Source: Methylotenera_A sp031417915 (GTDB taxonomy: Bacteria; Pseudomonadota; Gammaproteobacteria; Burkholderiales; Methylophilaceae). From it: DNA of 64,000 bases. The position numbers and the translations under genes were made by a program. The DNA is taken from positions 14,418 to 78,417 of the forward strand of contig JANOWN010000011.1 of NCBI GenBank assembly GCA_031417915.1. The letters run 5' to 3'. The notes beneath the pieces were generated by a model, which saw nothing but the letters and a program-made list of their open reading frames with translations, had not been told where the DNA came from and did no database searches. This document shows positions 16,065 to 25,885 of the stretch, piece after piece (the stretch's first letter is position 1; every line of letters begins with the position of its first letter).

Positions 16065-17225
16065 ATGCTGGCAGCTTTACAAAAAGAATTAGACCAAAGA
16101 AAAATTGACGGCTTGCTACGCCAGCGACGTTTGCTAGATTCGCCTCAAGCGGAAACTATCGTTGCAAATGGCGAAAAATATTTGTCATTTTGTAGCAACG
16201 ATTATTTGGGTCTAGCTAACCATCCCAAGTTAATCGCCGCCATGCAAGCGGCGGCAGGCGATTCTGGAGTGGGCAGTGGTGCGTCAAATTTGATTACTGG
16301 CCATCATCGTTACCATGATGAACTTGAGAAAAAACTGGCAAAGTTTGTCGATTTACCTGCAGCCCTGGTTTTTAGCACGGGCTATATGGCGAATATCGGC
16401 GTGTTGGGCGCTCTGGTGGGGCGCGGCGATGCGATTTTTGCCGACAAGTTGAATCATGCTTGCTTAAATGATGGGGGTTATTATTCGTTGGCAGAATTTA
16501 ACCGCTTTGCGCATAACGATGTGGCGGCTTTGGAAAATTTGTTAAAAACCAACACCGCAAAACATAAGTTAATTGCAGTGGATGCAGTATTTAGCATGGA
16601 TGGCGACATTGCGCCGATTCCTGAATATTTAGCGTTATGTGAAAAGTATGATGCGTATTTATATATTGATGATGCGCATGGTTTTGGTGTGCTGGGCGCG
16701 CATGGTGAGGGCAGTTTGAATCATTTCGGTCTAAAATCTCCGCGCATAATTGTCATGGCGACTTTGGGCAAAGCGGCCGGCGTAGCGGGCGCGTTTGTGG
16801 CGGGTGAGCAAGTGGTGATTGATTATTTAATTCAAACCGCAAAAAGTTATGTGTACAGCACGCCTGCGCCGCCTGCGCTTTCTGCCACCTTAATTGAATC
16901 GGTGAGTATAATTGAAAATGGCGACGATTTACGTGCGCATTTGCAGCATTTAATTACGACTTTAAAGCAAAATTTGCACTTAAAAAAGTGGCAATTGATG
17001 CCGTCTGTTACTGCGGTGCAACCTTTGCTAGTAGGCAGCAACCATGCGGCGCTTGCGCTAAGTGAACACTTACAAAAACAGGGTATTTTGGTGCCAGCGA
17101 TACGTCCGCCAACGGTGCCTGTGAATGCCGCGCGGCTTAGAATTTCGCTGTCTGCCGCGCATAGTGAAAATGATGTATTGAAATTAGCACAAATGTTGAA
17201 TCAAGCAGAAAGTGAACTCGCATGA
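16065..17225 (+). CDS. bioF: 8-amino-7-oxononanoate synthase
   Basis: PLP enzyme joining pimeloyl-ACP and alanine. 386 residues from ATG 16065. Motifs: FCSNDYLGLANHP, GSGASNLITGHHRYH, DDAHGFGVLG, and the PLP Lys in ATLGKAAGVAGAF. A frame up to 16020 overlaps bioB, but the chosen start fits family length. Its stop overlaps bioH by ATGA. Confidence 0.97.
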   Translation: MLAALQKELDQRKIDGLLRQRRLLDSPQAETIVANGEKYLSFCSNDYLGLANHPKLIAAMQAAAGDSGVGSGASNLITGHHRYHDELEKKLAKFVDLPAALVFSTGYMANIGVLGALVGRGDAIFADKLNHACLNDGGYYSLAEFNRFAHNDVAALENLLKTNTAKHKLIAVDAVFSMDGDIAPIPEYLALCEKYDAYLYIDDAHGFGVLGAHGEGSLNHFGLKSPRIIVMATLGKAAGVAGAFVAGEQVVIDYLIQTAKSYVYSTPAPPALSATLIESVSIIENGDDLRAHLQHLITTLKQNLHLKKWQLMPSVTAVQPLLVGSNHAALALSEHLQKQGILVPAIRPPTVPVNAARLRISLSAAHSENDVLKLAQMLNQAESELA

Positions 17226-17992
17226 ATTCTCACGTTGAAATAACCGGCCAAGGTCAACCACTCGTCATGCTGCACGGCTGGGGCATGCACAGCGGCGTTT
17301 GGCACCCGCTTGTGAAGCGGCTCGCGCAAAATTATTTGCTGTATTTAATCGATTTGCCTGGCATGGGTGGCAGTCGACCGATTGAGCCATATCATCTGCA
17401 TGCGATTGCCGACGAGGTTGCGCAAGTAATCCCTGGCGTATCGGATGTGGTCGGTTGGTCGCTCGGCGGTTTGGTTGCGCAGCGCATCGCACTTAATCAG
17501 CCAGATCGCATTCGCCGTTTGGTGTTGGTAAGCTCAACACCAAAATTCGTCAGCAGTCCAGATTGGCAAGCGGGTGTTGACCCGGCTAATTTCAGCGCAT
17601 TTGCCGAGAGTGTCAATCACGATTACAAAGCGACTATTTTGCAATTTTTAACCCTGCAATGCATGAAAGCCAAAGATTCGCGCGACACCATTAAGCAATT
17701 ACGCAAAATTTTTGAAACCAAACCTACGCCCACGCAAACCACGCTGCAGCGCGCGCTACGCATACTACTAGAGTCGGATATTCGCGAAGAAATCCCCAAT
17801 ATTCGCAAGCCTACGCTGCTGATTCATGGCGATCGCGATACGCTTGCGCCAGTACAAGCCGCGCATTGGATGATGCAGCAATTGCCGATTGGCTTTTTGC
17901 GCGTGATTTCTGGCGCTGCACATGCACCATTTCTATCGCATAGCGAGCAATTTATCGAAACACTCAATCAGTTTTTAGAACCTCAAGTATAA
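17222..17992 (+). CDS. bioH: pimeloyl-ACP methyl ester carboxylesterase
   Basis: An alpha/beta hydrolase that removes the methyl group from pimeloyl-ACP methyl ester, freeing it for BioF. 256 residues. Oxyanion HGWGMHSGVW, nucleophile Ser in GWSLGG, Asp in HGDRDTLAP, His in GAAHAPFLSH. Overlaps bioF by four bases. With bioC next to it, the cell makes pimelate by the BioC-BioH route. Confidence 0.95.
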   Translation: MNSHVEITGQGQPLVMLHGWGMHSGVWHPLVKRLAQNYLLYLIDLPGMGGSRPIEPYHLHAIADEVAQVIPGVSDVVGWSLGGLVAQRIALNQPDRIRRLVLVSSTPKFVSSPDWQAGVDPANFSAFAESVNHDYKATILQFLTLQCMKAKDSRDTIKQLRKIFETKPTPTQTTLQRALRILLESDIREEIPNIRKPTLLIHGDRDTLAPVQAAHWMMQQLPIGFLRVISGAAHAPFLSHSEQFIETLNQFLEPQV

Positions 17993-18003
17993 GTGCCGCA
18001 AGT

Positions 18004-18867
18004 ATGATTGATGAATATTTAATAGACAAAGCGCGCGTGCGCGCCTCGTTTGACCGTGCCGCTAAAACTTACGATACGGCTGCCGTGTTGCAAAAATTAG
18101 TACGTAGCGAAATGTTAAGTCGTTTAGACTTAGTAAACATTGCCCCACAATCAATACTGGATGCGGGTTGTGGCACTGGGCATGGTAGCTTTGGTTTGCA
18201 AAAATGCTTTAAAAGTGCGCAGATTTACTCGCTAGATATTGCGCTGGGCATGTTGCAACAAGCCCAATTACAGCGGCCGTTTTTACAAAAAATTCTAAAT
18301 AAACAACAGTTACTTTGTGCCGATATCGAAAGTTTGCCGATTGCCAGCAACAGCATGGGCTTGGTGTGGAGTAATCTCGCGCTGCAATGGTGCAACGATT
18401 TGGATGCGGCGTTTGCTGAAGCCGCGCGCGTGTTGCAGCCAGAATCTTTATTTGCTTTCAGCACGTTTGGGCCAGATACGCTTAAAGAGCTGCGCATCGC
18501 CAGCAGCAATGGCCATACACACGTCAGCCGATTTATTGATATGCACGACATTGGCGACGCACTTACTAGAGCTGGATTTAGCGCTCCCGTGCTGGATGTG
18601 GAGCATTACACGCTGACTTACGATGACGTAAAAGGCGTGATGAAAGATTTAAAAAGCATAGGCGCGCATAACGCGACGCAAGGACGTGCGCGCGGTTTGC
18701 AAAGCAAAGGTTTTTTAAGCAATTTAACGCAAAATTACGAGCAATTTAGAGTAAATAATAAACTGCCTGCAACGTTTGAAGTGATATATGGACATGCCTG
18801 GAAGCCAATATCCATGCGGTCTGCAGGACAAGACTTTTCACCAATTACGTTCAGAAAAAGAGCATGA
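18004..18867 (+). CDS. bioC: malonyl-ACP O-methyltransferase
   Basis: SAM-dependent enzyme that methylates malonyl-ACP so that fatty-acid synthesis can build the pimeloyl chain. 287 residues; SAM motif LDAGCGTGHGSFGLQ, post motifs YSLDIALGM and SNLALQWCND. The C-terminus keeps EVIYGHAWKP, then continues through a repeat copy (residues 264-276, ISMRSAGQ). It overlaps bioD by ATGA. Confidence 0.95.
   Translation: MIDEYLIDKARVRASFDRAAKTYDTAAVLQKLVRSEMLSRLDLVNIAPQSILDAGCGTGHGSFGLQKCFKSAQIYSLDIALGMLQQAQLQRPFLQKILNKQQLLCADIESLPIASNSMGLVWSNLALQWCNDLDAAFAEAARVLQPESLFAFSTFGPDTLKELRIASSNGHTHVSRFIDMHDIGDALTRAGFSAPVLDVEHYTLTYDDVKGVMKDLKSIGAHNATQGRARGLQSKGFLSNLTQNYEQFRVNNKLPATFEVIYGHAWKPISMRSAGQDFSPITFRKRA
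18795..18830 (-). repeat. dispersed CGCATGGATATTGG repeat, inside bioC
   Basis: On the minus strand it reads CCTGCAGACCGCATGGATAT followed by TGG, with a full left arm CTGCAGACC. It lies in the variable C-terminal tail of bioC and, unlike the other coding copies, is read there in a different phase. Confidence 0.8.
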
Positions 18868-19490
18868 AACAAGCTTTTTTTATCACTGGTACGGATACCG
18901 ATGTGGGAAAAACTTACGTTGCGTGTAAGCTAATAAATGATTATGTCGCGCAAGGTTACAAAGTTGTCGGAATGAAGCCAGTCGCGGCGGGTGGCGATTT
19001 TGTGGATGGCAAATGGTTGAATGACGATGTGCTGAAACTGGAAGCCGCCAGCAATGTTAAAGCGCCGCGTGAGTTGGTCAATCCCTATAGTTTTAAAGAG
19101 GCCATCGCGCCGCACATTGCCGCTGAAAAATTAGGCGTTGAAATTAAAATAGAAGTCATACAACAAGCATTTAAGAGGCTTGCAGCCATGGCCGATATTG
19201 TGATTGTGGAAGGAGCGGGCGGTTTTCTCGTACCATTAAATAACAAAGAAAGCATAGCGGATTTAGCTGTCGCGCTGAATATCCCGATTATTTTGGTGGT
19301 CGGTATGAAGCTGGGTTGCATCAACCATAGTTTGCTTACGGCGGAAGCGATTCAAGCGCGAAATTTAAATTTGCATGGCTGGGTTGCCAATCAAATCGCA
19401 CCTGACATGCCTTTTTGTGATGAAAACATCGCGACAATCGCACAAAAAACACGCATGAATTGTCTGAAAAATTATGCGTATAGCTTATGA
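18864..19490 (+). CDS. bioD: dethiobiotin synthetase
   Basis: ATP-dependent closure of the ureido ring of diaminononanoate. 208 residues with P-loop GTDTDVGKT, MKPVAAG, and VEGAGGFLVPL. Overlaps bioC at the start and nadD by 19 bases at the end, convergent. bioA (DAPA aminotransferase) is not in this window. Confidence 0.95.
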   Translation: MKQAFFITGTDTDVGKTYVACKLINDYVAQGYKVVGMKPVAAGGDFVDGKWLNDDVLKLEAASNVKAPRELVNPYSFKEAIAPHIAAEKLGVEIKIEVIQQAFKRLAAMADIVIVEGAGGFLVPLNNKESIADLAVALNIPIILVVGMKLGCINHSLLTAEAIQARNLNLHGWVANQIAPDMPFCDENIATIAQKTRMNCLKNYAYSL

Positions 19491-20116
19491 GTTTTTATAT
19501 ATTCAATGACATTGTAAGGCATTAAATAGCGCGCGCTTTGGCCTGTTTTTAAAGCTTCGCGAATTTTAGTGGCAGAAATATCCAGCGGCGTAATGGACTG
19601 CATGTGAATATAACCTGCTGATTTTTCAGATAAATCACCCACATTTTCGGTGTAATTATCTTGCAAAAAAGTGGCAAGTTCATCGGGTAGCTTTGGCTGG
19701 TTTTCCGCATTTGGTCGCTGCACCAAAATGATGTGGCAGTGGGCGAGCAGTTCGCGCCAGCGATGCCAAGTGTTGAGTTTTACAAACGCATCGCTACCCA
19801 TCACCCAACACAGCACAAGCTCTTGCCCCAACTCTTCGCGCAAAGAAACCAGCGTATCGAACGTGTAAGAAGCGCCGGTGCGCGCCAATTCACGCGTATC
19901 CAGTTTAAATAATGGGTTGTTGCAAATGGCCAGCTCCACCATGGCGGCGCGATGGCCAGCCGACACTTCTGGCGCGGGTTTGTGCGGCGGATTTGCGGCA
20001 GGAATAAAGCGCATCTCGCTAAAGTTGAGCGCAGCAGCCAGCTCTTGCGCCGCGCGCAAATGGCCGTAATGAATGGGATTAAATGTACCGCCTAGTAAGC
20101 CAATTAACTTCAACAT
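19472..20116 (-). CDS. nadD: nicotinate-nucleotide adenylyltransferase
   Basis: Makes deamido-NAD from nicotinate mononucleotide and ATP. 214 residues with the nucleotidyltransferase GGTFNPIHYGHLR motif and the C-terminal ISATKIREAL segment (SxTxxR). The usual downstream partners rsfS and rlmH are missing here; bioD is convergent with it. The gap to proA holds a long inverted repeat. Confidence 0.95.
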   Translation of the reverse strand: MLKLIGLLGGTFNPIHYGHLRAAQELAAALNFSEMRFIPAANPPHKPAPEVSAGHRAAMVELAICNNPLFKLDTRELARTGASYTFDTLVSLREELGQELVLCWVMGSDAFVKLNTWHRWRELLAHCHIILVQRPNAENQPKLPDELATFLQDNYTENVGDLSEKSAGYIHMQSITPLDISATKIREALKTGQSARYLMPYNVIEYIKTHKLYA

Positions 20117-20261
20117 AAAAGACCTTTAGATAATGTAGCGAGCGAAGTTAGGGCAAGGCAAGAGTTGGCGAGAAACTGGAATGCATGCTTATTACATGAG
20201 CATTTCGAGTCAATTTTTAACGCAGCATTCACGAGCGCAGCCATTATTTTAAGGTCTTTTT
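20117..20261. repeat. long inverted repeat filling the proA-nadD gap
   Basis: Arms AAAAGACCTTTAGATAATG (20117-20135) and CATTATTTTAAGGTCTTTT (20242-20260) match at 17 of 19 positions when folded, enclosing about 105 bases. The inside shows GCGAGCGAAG and CGAGCGCAGC, so the arms may extend imperfectly. Its ends abut the nadD start and the proA stop. It could be a non-coding mobile repeat or structured RNA spacer. Confidence 0.55.
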
Positions 20262-21525
20262 AGGTGCGCACTTGCCCATCGCCTAAAACAATGTATTTAA
20301 GCGATGTTAAGCCTTCTAAACCAACAGGGCCGCGCGCGTGCAGTTTGTCGGTCGAGATGCCAATTTCAGCGCCCAAGCCATATTCAAAGCCATCGGCGAA
20401 CCTAGTGGAAGCATTTACCATTACGCTACTGGAATCCACTTCGCGCAAAAATTTGCGCGCCGCCGTGTAGTTTTCGGTGACGATGCTTTCTGTGTGTTGC
20501 GATGAATATTGGTTGATGTGTGCAATCGCTTCATCCACGTCGCTTACCACTTTGCACGAGATAATCGCCGCTAAATACTCGGTGTAATAATCTTCTTCAG
20601 TCGCAGCTTTGGCAGATTTAACAAGCGCGCAAGTTTCCGCGCAACCGCGTATTTCAATGCCTCTGGAAGCCAGCATTGACGCCAGTGCTGGCAGCATCGA
20701 TTTAGCAACGCTACGCGCCACCAATAAAGATTCTGCCGTGTTGCAAGTGCCTAAACGTTGCGCCTTGCTGTTTTCTACAATGCGCATCGCTTTGTCCAAA
20801 TCGGCGTCATCATCCACATACACGTGGCAATTGCCATCCAAATGTTTGATGACAGGAATGCGCGCATCATTCGAAATGCGCTCAATCAAGCCCTTGCCGC
20901 CGCGTGGTACGATGACATCGACATACTCTTTCATGGTGATGAGCTCGCCCACCGCAGCGCGGTCGGTTGTTTCCACCACTTGCACCGCAGATTTAGGCAA
21001 GCCTGCTTTTTCTAAACCTTCGTGGACGAGTTTTGCCAAGGCCTGATTACAATGAATCGCCTCAGAACCGCCACGCAAAATGGCTGCGTTGCCAGATTTA
21101 ATGCACAGCCCAGCCGCATCAACTGTCACGTTTGGGCGTGCTTCGTAAATAATGCCGATGACACCCAAAGGTACGCGCATCTGCCCAACTTGTATGCCGC
21201 TTGGGCGATATTTAAAGTTAAACATTTCGCCGATTGGGTCTGGCAGGGCAGCGACTTGTTGTAAACCTTCGGCCATCGCGTTGACAGATTTTTCGGTGAG
21301 CGTCAAACGATCCAACATTGCTTCATCTAAGCCGTTGGCTTTGGCCGCGTCACAATCTTGCTTGTTTGCCCTTAAAAGTGCAGATTTTTCGCGCACAATC
21401 GCGCTTGCGATAAAGTTTAGTGCCTGATTTTTGCTGTTGGTGTCAGCCGCGGCCATTTCGCGCGAAGCTTTGCGCGCCGCAATGCCAACTTTTTGCATAT
21501 AATTTTTAATGTCCATAACGACCAT
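20260..21525 (-). CDS. proA: glutamate-5-semialdehyde dehydrogenase
   Basis: NADPH-dependent reduction of gamma-glutamyl phosphate in proline synthesis. About 421 residues. Motifs: GVIGIIYEARPNVTVDAA, RGGSEA, the catalytic Cys in GTCNTAESLL, and the C-terminal GPVGLEGLTS. Translation may begin at ATG 21516 (MDIKNY). It is co-directional with holA, which ends 12 bases upstream. Confidence 0.96.
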   Translation of the reverse strand: MVVMDIKNYMQKVGIAARKASREMAAADTNSKNQALNFIASAIVREKSALLRANKQDCDAAKANGLDEAMLDRLTLTEKSVNAMAEGLQQVAALPDPIGEMFNFKYRPSGIQVGQMRVPLGVIGIIYEARPNVTVDAAGLCIKSGNAAILRGGSEAIHCNQALAKLVHEGLEKAGLPKSAVQVVETTDRAAVGELITMKEYVDVIVPRGGKGLIERISNDARIPVIKHLDGNCHVYVDDDADLDKAMRIVENSKAQRLGTCNTAESLLVARSVAKSMLPALASMLASRGIEIRGCAETCALVKSAKAATEEDYYTEYLAAIISCKVVSDVDEAIAHINQYSSQHTESIVTENYTAARKFLREVDSSSVMVNASTRFADGFEYGLGAEIGISTDKLHARGPVGLEGLTSLKYIVLGDGQVRT

Positions 21526-21537
21526 TATACGTGCTTC

Positions 21538-22569
21538 TTAACGGCCGCGCACTTTGGCTAAACCAAAGCACAATCGTGAGAGTTCCAGCCATGCGTCGCC
21601 TTGCATCACACCCTTGGCGGTTCGGTCGATGTGGCAGAGTTTTTGCAGCGCGGCTTCTAGCTGGCGCAAGCTCAGTCGGCCAAGCGCGCGTTTGACTAAA
21701 TTTTGCCTATCGCCATAAATGCGCGCGTTGGTCATGGCGTTCATCACATTTTCGCCACGCGCTTCGGCCTGTTTAACGCGCACCAAAGGCCGCAACACCC
21801 ACATGAGTGGGTTCATCACCGCAATGGCGTTTTCGCCTTCATCCTGCAAGCCTTGCAGAATGCGCGAAGTGCGCGCTGCATCGCCCGCCAATACAGCTTC
21901 ACCAAGCTGAAACGCGTCATAGCGAGACACGTTTAGCACCGATTCACGCACTGCCTCAGCGCTGATTTCGCCTACTGGGTAAAGCAATGCCAACTTCTGA
22001 ATTTCTTGATGTGCCGCCAATAAATTGCCTTCCACTTGATGTGCAATAAACGCCAAACTAGCTGCATCGGTGCTTTGATTTTGTTGCGTTAATCTAGCTG
22101 CAAGCCATTGTGGAAGCTGGTTTGGCGCAATTTCTTTTAACTCAATTAAGGTGCTGGCGCTTTGTAAGTTGCTAAACCATGCGCTATTTTTGGCTTCGCG
22201 CTCTAAGCTTGGCAAAGTAATAATCGTCGTGGTATCGGGGATTAAGTTGGCCGCCAATTCGCTGAGCGCTTTACCGCCATCTACGCCAGGTTTTCCGCTG
22301 GGAATGTGAATTTCGAGAATGCGTTTAGACGAAAAAAGTGACAGCGCTTGTGAAAACTGTTGAACTTGCTGCCAGTTAAAATTACGCTCGACAATAAAAC
22401 TCGCTCGCTCGTCTGCACCTGAACCTGTATCTGGACTTGCTTTGCGCGCCGCATTCCGTATGGTGTCTAGACATTCGCTTTGCGCCAGCGGCTCGTCACC
22501 AACCAGCACATAAAGCGGCGATAAAGTATTGCTGAGGTGTTGTTTGAGTTGGTTTGAATCTAAGCGCAT
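21538..22569 (-). CDS. holA: DNA polymerase III subunit delta
   Basis: Clamp-loader wrench that opens the beta clamp. 343 residues. Seen: LYVLVGDEPLAQSECLDTIR near the N-terminus, RILEIHIPSGKPG, ALAFIAHQVEGNLLAAHQEIQKLALLY-like helices, and a C-terminal collar region. Position between lptE and proA is typical for betaproteobacteria. Confidence 0.93.
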   Translation of the reverse strand: MRLDSNQLKQHLSNTLSPLYVLVGDEPLAQSECLDTIRNAARKASPDTGSGADERASFIVERNFNWQQVQQFSQALSLFSSKRILEIHIPSGKPGVDGGKALSELAANLIPDTTTIITLPSLEREAKNSAWFSNLQSASTLIELKEIAPNQLPQWLAARLTQQNQSTDAASLAFIAHQVEGNLLAAHQEIQKLALLYPVGEISAEAVRESVLNVSRYDAFQLGEAVLAGDAARTSRILQGLQDEGENAIAVMNPLMWVLRPLVRVKQAEARGENVMNAMTNARIYGDRQNLVKRALGRLSLRQLEAALQKLCHIDRTAKGVMQGDAWLELSRLCFGLAKVRGR

Positions 22570-22583
22570 TATTGAAAAGGCGC

Positions 22584-23072
22584 TTATTTTTTAAGCGCGG
22601 ATAACCTACGAATTAAATTGCTAATCACGTCTTGCTGCATGTTCTCGTTGAGGCGTTTTTCTTCACCTTGTTTCGCCAGCAAATTCGCATCGCTGTAGGT
22701 AAAATCGCGCCGCGCTTCGACTGTTTGTGTTTGGCTCCACAGCTCGGCGCCAGCAGATTTGGTGCGGTAATGTACGCGGTAATACAGTTCAAACTCGTTC
22801 ACCGTACCGGCGCCTGCTAAAGACAAAATACGTTTTTCGCTCTCTTCGCCCACCATTTCTAGCAGTAATTCAGCGCCCTCAGCGCTAGGCAGCACTTTTA
22901 CGCCATTATTGGTGAGTGATTTATTGAGATTTTTTGTAATCACCAGCGTATTGCCTTGAATGAATATGCTGTTGAACGACACATCAGTTGCGCCGCGCAA
23001 ATGAAAGCCGCAGCCAACTAGGCCGGCTAGAAGCGTTACAAAAAACAGGGCACGAAAACTGAGTTTTAGCAT
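22584..23072 (-). CDS. lptE: LPS-assembly lipoprotein LptE
   Basis: Outer-membrane lipoprotein that plugs LptD and helps insert LPS. 162 residues with lipobox LVGC (Cys21) then GFHLRGA, the family's usual first motif after the Cys. It directly follows leuS with no gap. LptD itself is encoded at 32.2-34.7 kb. Confidence 0.93.
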   Translation of the reverse strand: MLKLSFRALFFVTLLAGLVGCGFHLRGATDVSFNSIFIQGNTLVITKNLNKSLTNNGVKVLPSAEGAELLLEMVGEESEKRILSLAGAGTVNEFELYYRVHYRTKSAGAELWSQTQTVEARRDFTYSDANLLAKQGEEKRLNENMQQDVISNLIRRLSALKK

Positions 23073-25646
23073 TTAAGCAATCACCACATTCACCAATTTA
23101 TTTGGCACAACAATGATTTTACGCACAGATGTGCCTTCTAGCAAAAACTTTGTCACATAAACTTGTTCAAGCGTTATTTTTTCGATAGCTTCTTTGCTGG
23201 CTTCGCGCGAAACAGTGAGGTTGCCGCGCAATTTTCCGTTCACTTGAATCACATATTCTATCGCGTCTTGCACCATGGCGGCTTTGTCAGAGGCGGGCCA
23301 GGAGGCGTATAGAATATGGCTTGCAGGGCATAGTTCTTGCCATAAAGCTTGGCAAATATGCGGCACGATTGGCGATAATAACAACGCGACGTTTTGCAAC
23401 ACTTCTTGGCGCACGCTGCGAGTTGTTTCGTCAGTCGCCTCAATTTTCGCAAGCGCGTTCATTAATTCCATCACGCTAGAAATCGCCGTGTTAAAACTAT
23501 GACGGCGACCATAGTCATCCCCCACTTTTTCGATGGTTTGGTGCAATTGCAAACGCAAGTTTTTGAGTTCGGGTGTTAATTCGCCAGATTCATACGCTGC
23601 GATTTGGCCTAATTCCACATGCTCATAACAAGCTTTCCACAAGCGTTTTAAAAAGCGGCTCGCGCCTTCAACACCACTATCTGCCCATTCTAGGCTTTGG
23701 TCTGGCGGTGCTGCAAACATCATAAAAAGCCGTGCTGTATCTGCGCCGTAATTATCGATTAAAGCTTGCGGATCAACTGTATTGCCTTTGGATTTGCTCA
23801 TTTTTGAGCCATCTTTTAGCACCATGCCTTGCGTGAGCAAGTTGGTAAACGGTTCGTCATTTTTAATCAAACCCACATCGCGCATCAGTTTGTTAAAAAA
23901 GCGTGCGTATAACAAATGCAAAATTGCATGCTCAATACCACCTACATATTGGTCAACTGGCAACCAATAATTAGCGCGTTCGTCACACATTTTATCTGCA
24001 TCAAAACTTGCATAACGCGCAAAATACCAGCTAGATTCAAAAAACGTATCTAAAGTATCCGTCTCTCGCGTCGCTTTGCCGCCGCAAGTCGGGCAGGTGG
24101 TTTCGTAAAAACTTGGATCTTTTTTAATCGGCGAGCCTACACCGTCCATGGTGACATTCTCTGGAAGCACCACTGGAAGCTGCTCTGCAGGCACAGGTAC
24201 TTCGCCACATTTTGCGCAGTGAATAATTGGAATCGGGCAACCCCAATAGCGTTGGCGGGAAACGCCCCAATCGCGTAGGCGGAATTGGGTGCGTTTTTTA
24301 CCTAAGTTTTTTGCTTCTAAATCGGCAGAAATAGCGTCAAAAGCTGGCTCAAAATTTAAGCCATCGTATTTGCCTGAGTTGAGACACATACCATTTTTGC
24401 TAGCGTACCACTCAAACCACCGGTCTGTAGTGAAGTCAGTGGCGACTTCTGCATAAAACTTTTGAAGTTCACGTTCACTTGTTTCAAGCGCAAGATTTTT
24501 TCTCGTATCCGCTAAAGTTTGCTTGACCCACTTATCACTTTCTTGTGCGTCAATGACTTGCTTGATTGGCAAACTATATTTTTTTGCAAACTCAAAATCG
24601 CGTTCATCATGCGCGGGCACTGCCATCACCGCACCTTCGCCATAGCTAGCTAATACATAGTTAGCCACCCACACGGGTAATTGTTCACCATTCAACGGGT
24701 GCGTGACAAATAAGCCCGTTGCCATGCCTTTTTTCTCAGCCGTAGCAACATCTGCTTCGGCAACGCTGCCGCGTTTACATTCGGCAATAAATTCAGCGAG
24801 TTTAGGGTTATTTTTTGCGGCTAAAGTCGCAAGTGCATGTTCTGCCGCTACCGCAACATAAGTCGCGCCCATCAAAGTATCTGGGCGAGTGGTGTACACT
24901 TTTAAATTACCGCTTTGTAACTTATCATTTACCCCGATAATCGGAAACTCTACTTCGCAACCGTAGCTTTTGCCTATCCAGTTGCGTTGCATGGTTTTTA
25001 CTTGCTCTGGCCAGCCGTCGAGTTTATCCAAGTCGTTCAGCAACTCTTCGGCATAGGCGGTGATTTTCATAAAATACTGCGGAATATCGCGTTTTTCTAC
25101 TAACGCGCCGCTGCGCCAGCCACGACCATCAATGACTTGTTCATTGGCTAGCACCGTGCCGTCAACAGGATCCCAATTCACTGTTGCGGTTTTTTTGTAG
25201 ATGAGGCCTTTTTTGAAAAGCTCCGTAAAAAGCCATTGTTCCCATTTGTAATATTCTGGCCTACACGTTGCGATTTCTCTATCCCAATCGACGCCCAAAC
25301 CCAATTGTTTGAGCTGGGTTTTCATGTGCTCAATATTTTCATATGTCCATTTGGCAGGTGCGGTTTTATTGGCAATGGCGGCATTTTCCGCAGGCAAGCC
25401 AAATGCATACCACCCCATGGGTTGCATGACGTTATAGCCTTTCATTTTGTGAAAACGGCTGAGTACATCGCCAATGGTGTAGTTGCGCACATGCCCCATA
25501 TGTAGGCGACCACTTGGATAAGGGAACATCGAGAGGCAATAATATTTTGGCTTATCTGAGTTTTCAGAGGCGGCAAATGTTTGATTGGCCTCCCAATATT
25601 GCTGCGCTTGTTGTTCTATTTCTTTGAATGGATATTGCTGCTGCAT
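23073..25646 (-). CDS. leuS: leucyl-tRNA synthetase
   Basis: Class Ia synthetase, 857 residues. HIGH-type motif in YPSGRLHMGH, editing domain with the TRPDTLMGATYVA loop, a zinc-like Cys set (CAKCG, CPTCGG), KMSKS in GSKMSKSKGN, and C-terminal anticodon-binding domain. No leader-peptide attenuator is visible upstream. First gene of the leuS-lptE-holA-proA-nadD run; ATTATA at 25677-25682 could be its -10 on the minus strand. Confidence 0.98.
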   Translation of the reverse strand: MQQQYPFKEIEQQAQQYWEANQTFAASENSDKPKYYCLSMFPYPSGRLHMGHVRNYTIGDVLSRFHKMKGYNVMQPMGWYAFGLPAENAAIANKTAPAKWTYENIEHMKTQLKQLGLGVDWDREIATCRPEYYKWEQWLFTELFKKGLIYKKTATVNWDPVDGTVLANEQVIDGRGWRSGALVEKRDIPQYFMKITAYAEELLNDLDKLDGWPEQVKTMQRNWIGKSYGCEVEFPIIGVNDKLQSGNLKVYTTRPDTLMGATYVAVAAEHALATLAAKNNPKLAEFIAECKRGSVAEADVATAEKKGMATGLFVTHPLNGEQLPVWVANYVLASYGEGAVMAVPAHDERDFEFAKKYSLPIKQVIDAQESDKWVKQTLADTRKNLALETSERELQKFYAEVATDFTTDRWFEWYASKNGMCLNSGKYDGLNFEPAFDAISADLEAKNLGKKRTQFRLRDWGVSRQRYWGCPIPIIHCAKCGEVPVPAEQLPVVLPENVTMDGVGSPIKKDPSFYETTCPTCGGKATRETDTLDTFFESSWYFARYASFDADKMCDERANYWLPVDQYVGGIEHAILHLLYARFFNKLMRDVGLIKNDEPFTNLLTQGMVLKDGSKMSKSKGNTVDPQALIDNYGADTARLFMMFAAPPDQSLEWADSGVEGASRFLKRLWKACYEHVELGQIAAYESGELTPELKNLRLQLHQTIEKVGDDYGRRHSFNTAISSVMELMNALAKIEATDETTRSVRQEVLQNVALLLSPIVPHICQALWQELCPASHILYASWPASDKAAMVQDAIEYVIQVNGKLRGNLTVSREASKEAIEKITLEQVYVTKFLLEGTSVRKIIVVPNKLVNVVIA

Positions 25647-25885
25647 GGCTGTGCGCGGGTAAAAAGTTAAAGTGAGATTATACCTTTGGCGTGTGAATAA
25701 TGCGATTTATCGCATATATTCCACGGACAAGACCTTTACGGTCTGAAGGCATCGTTTTTGGCGTGGCTGTGAAGAAGCTAAGAGTGGACAATATTTAAGG
25801 GTAAACAAAAGTTAAAATTTTTGTAAGGAATTTGTCTTCTATACGACTAAGTTAGTATAGCTAAATTTTAAATAGGAAGCCGAAA

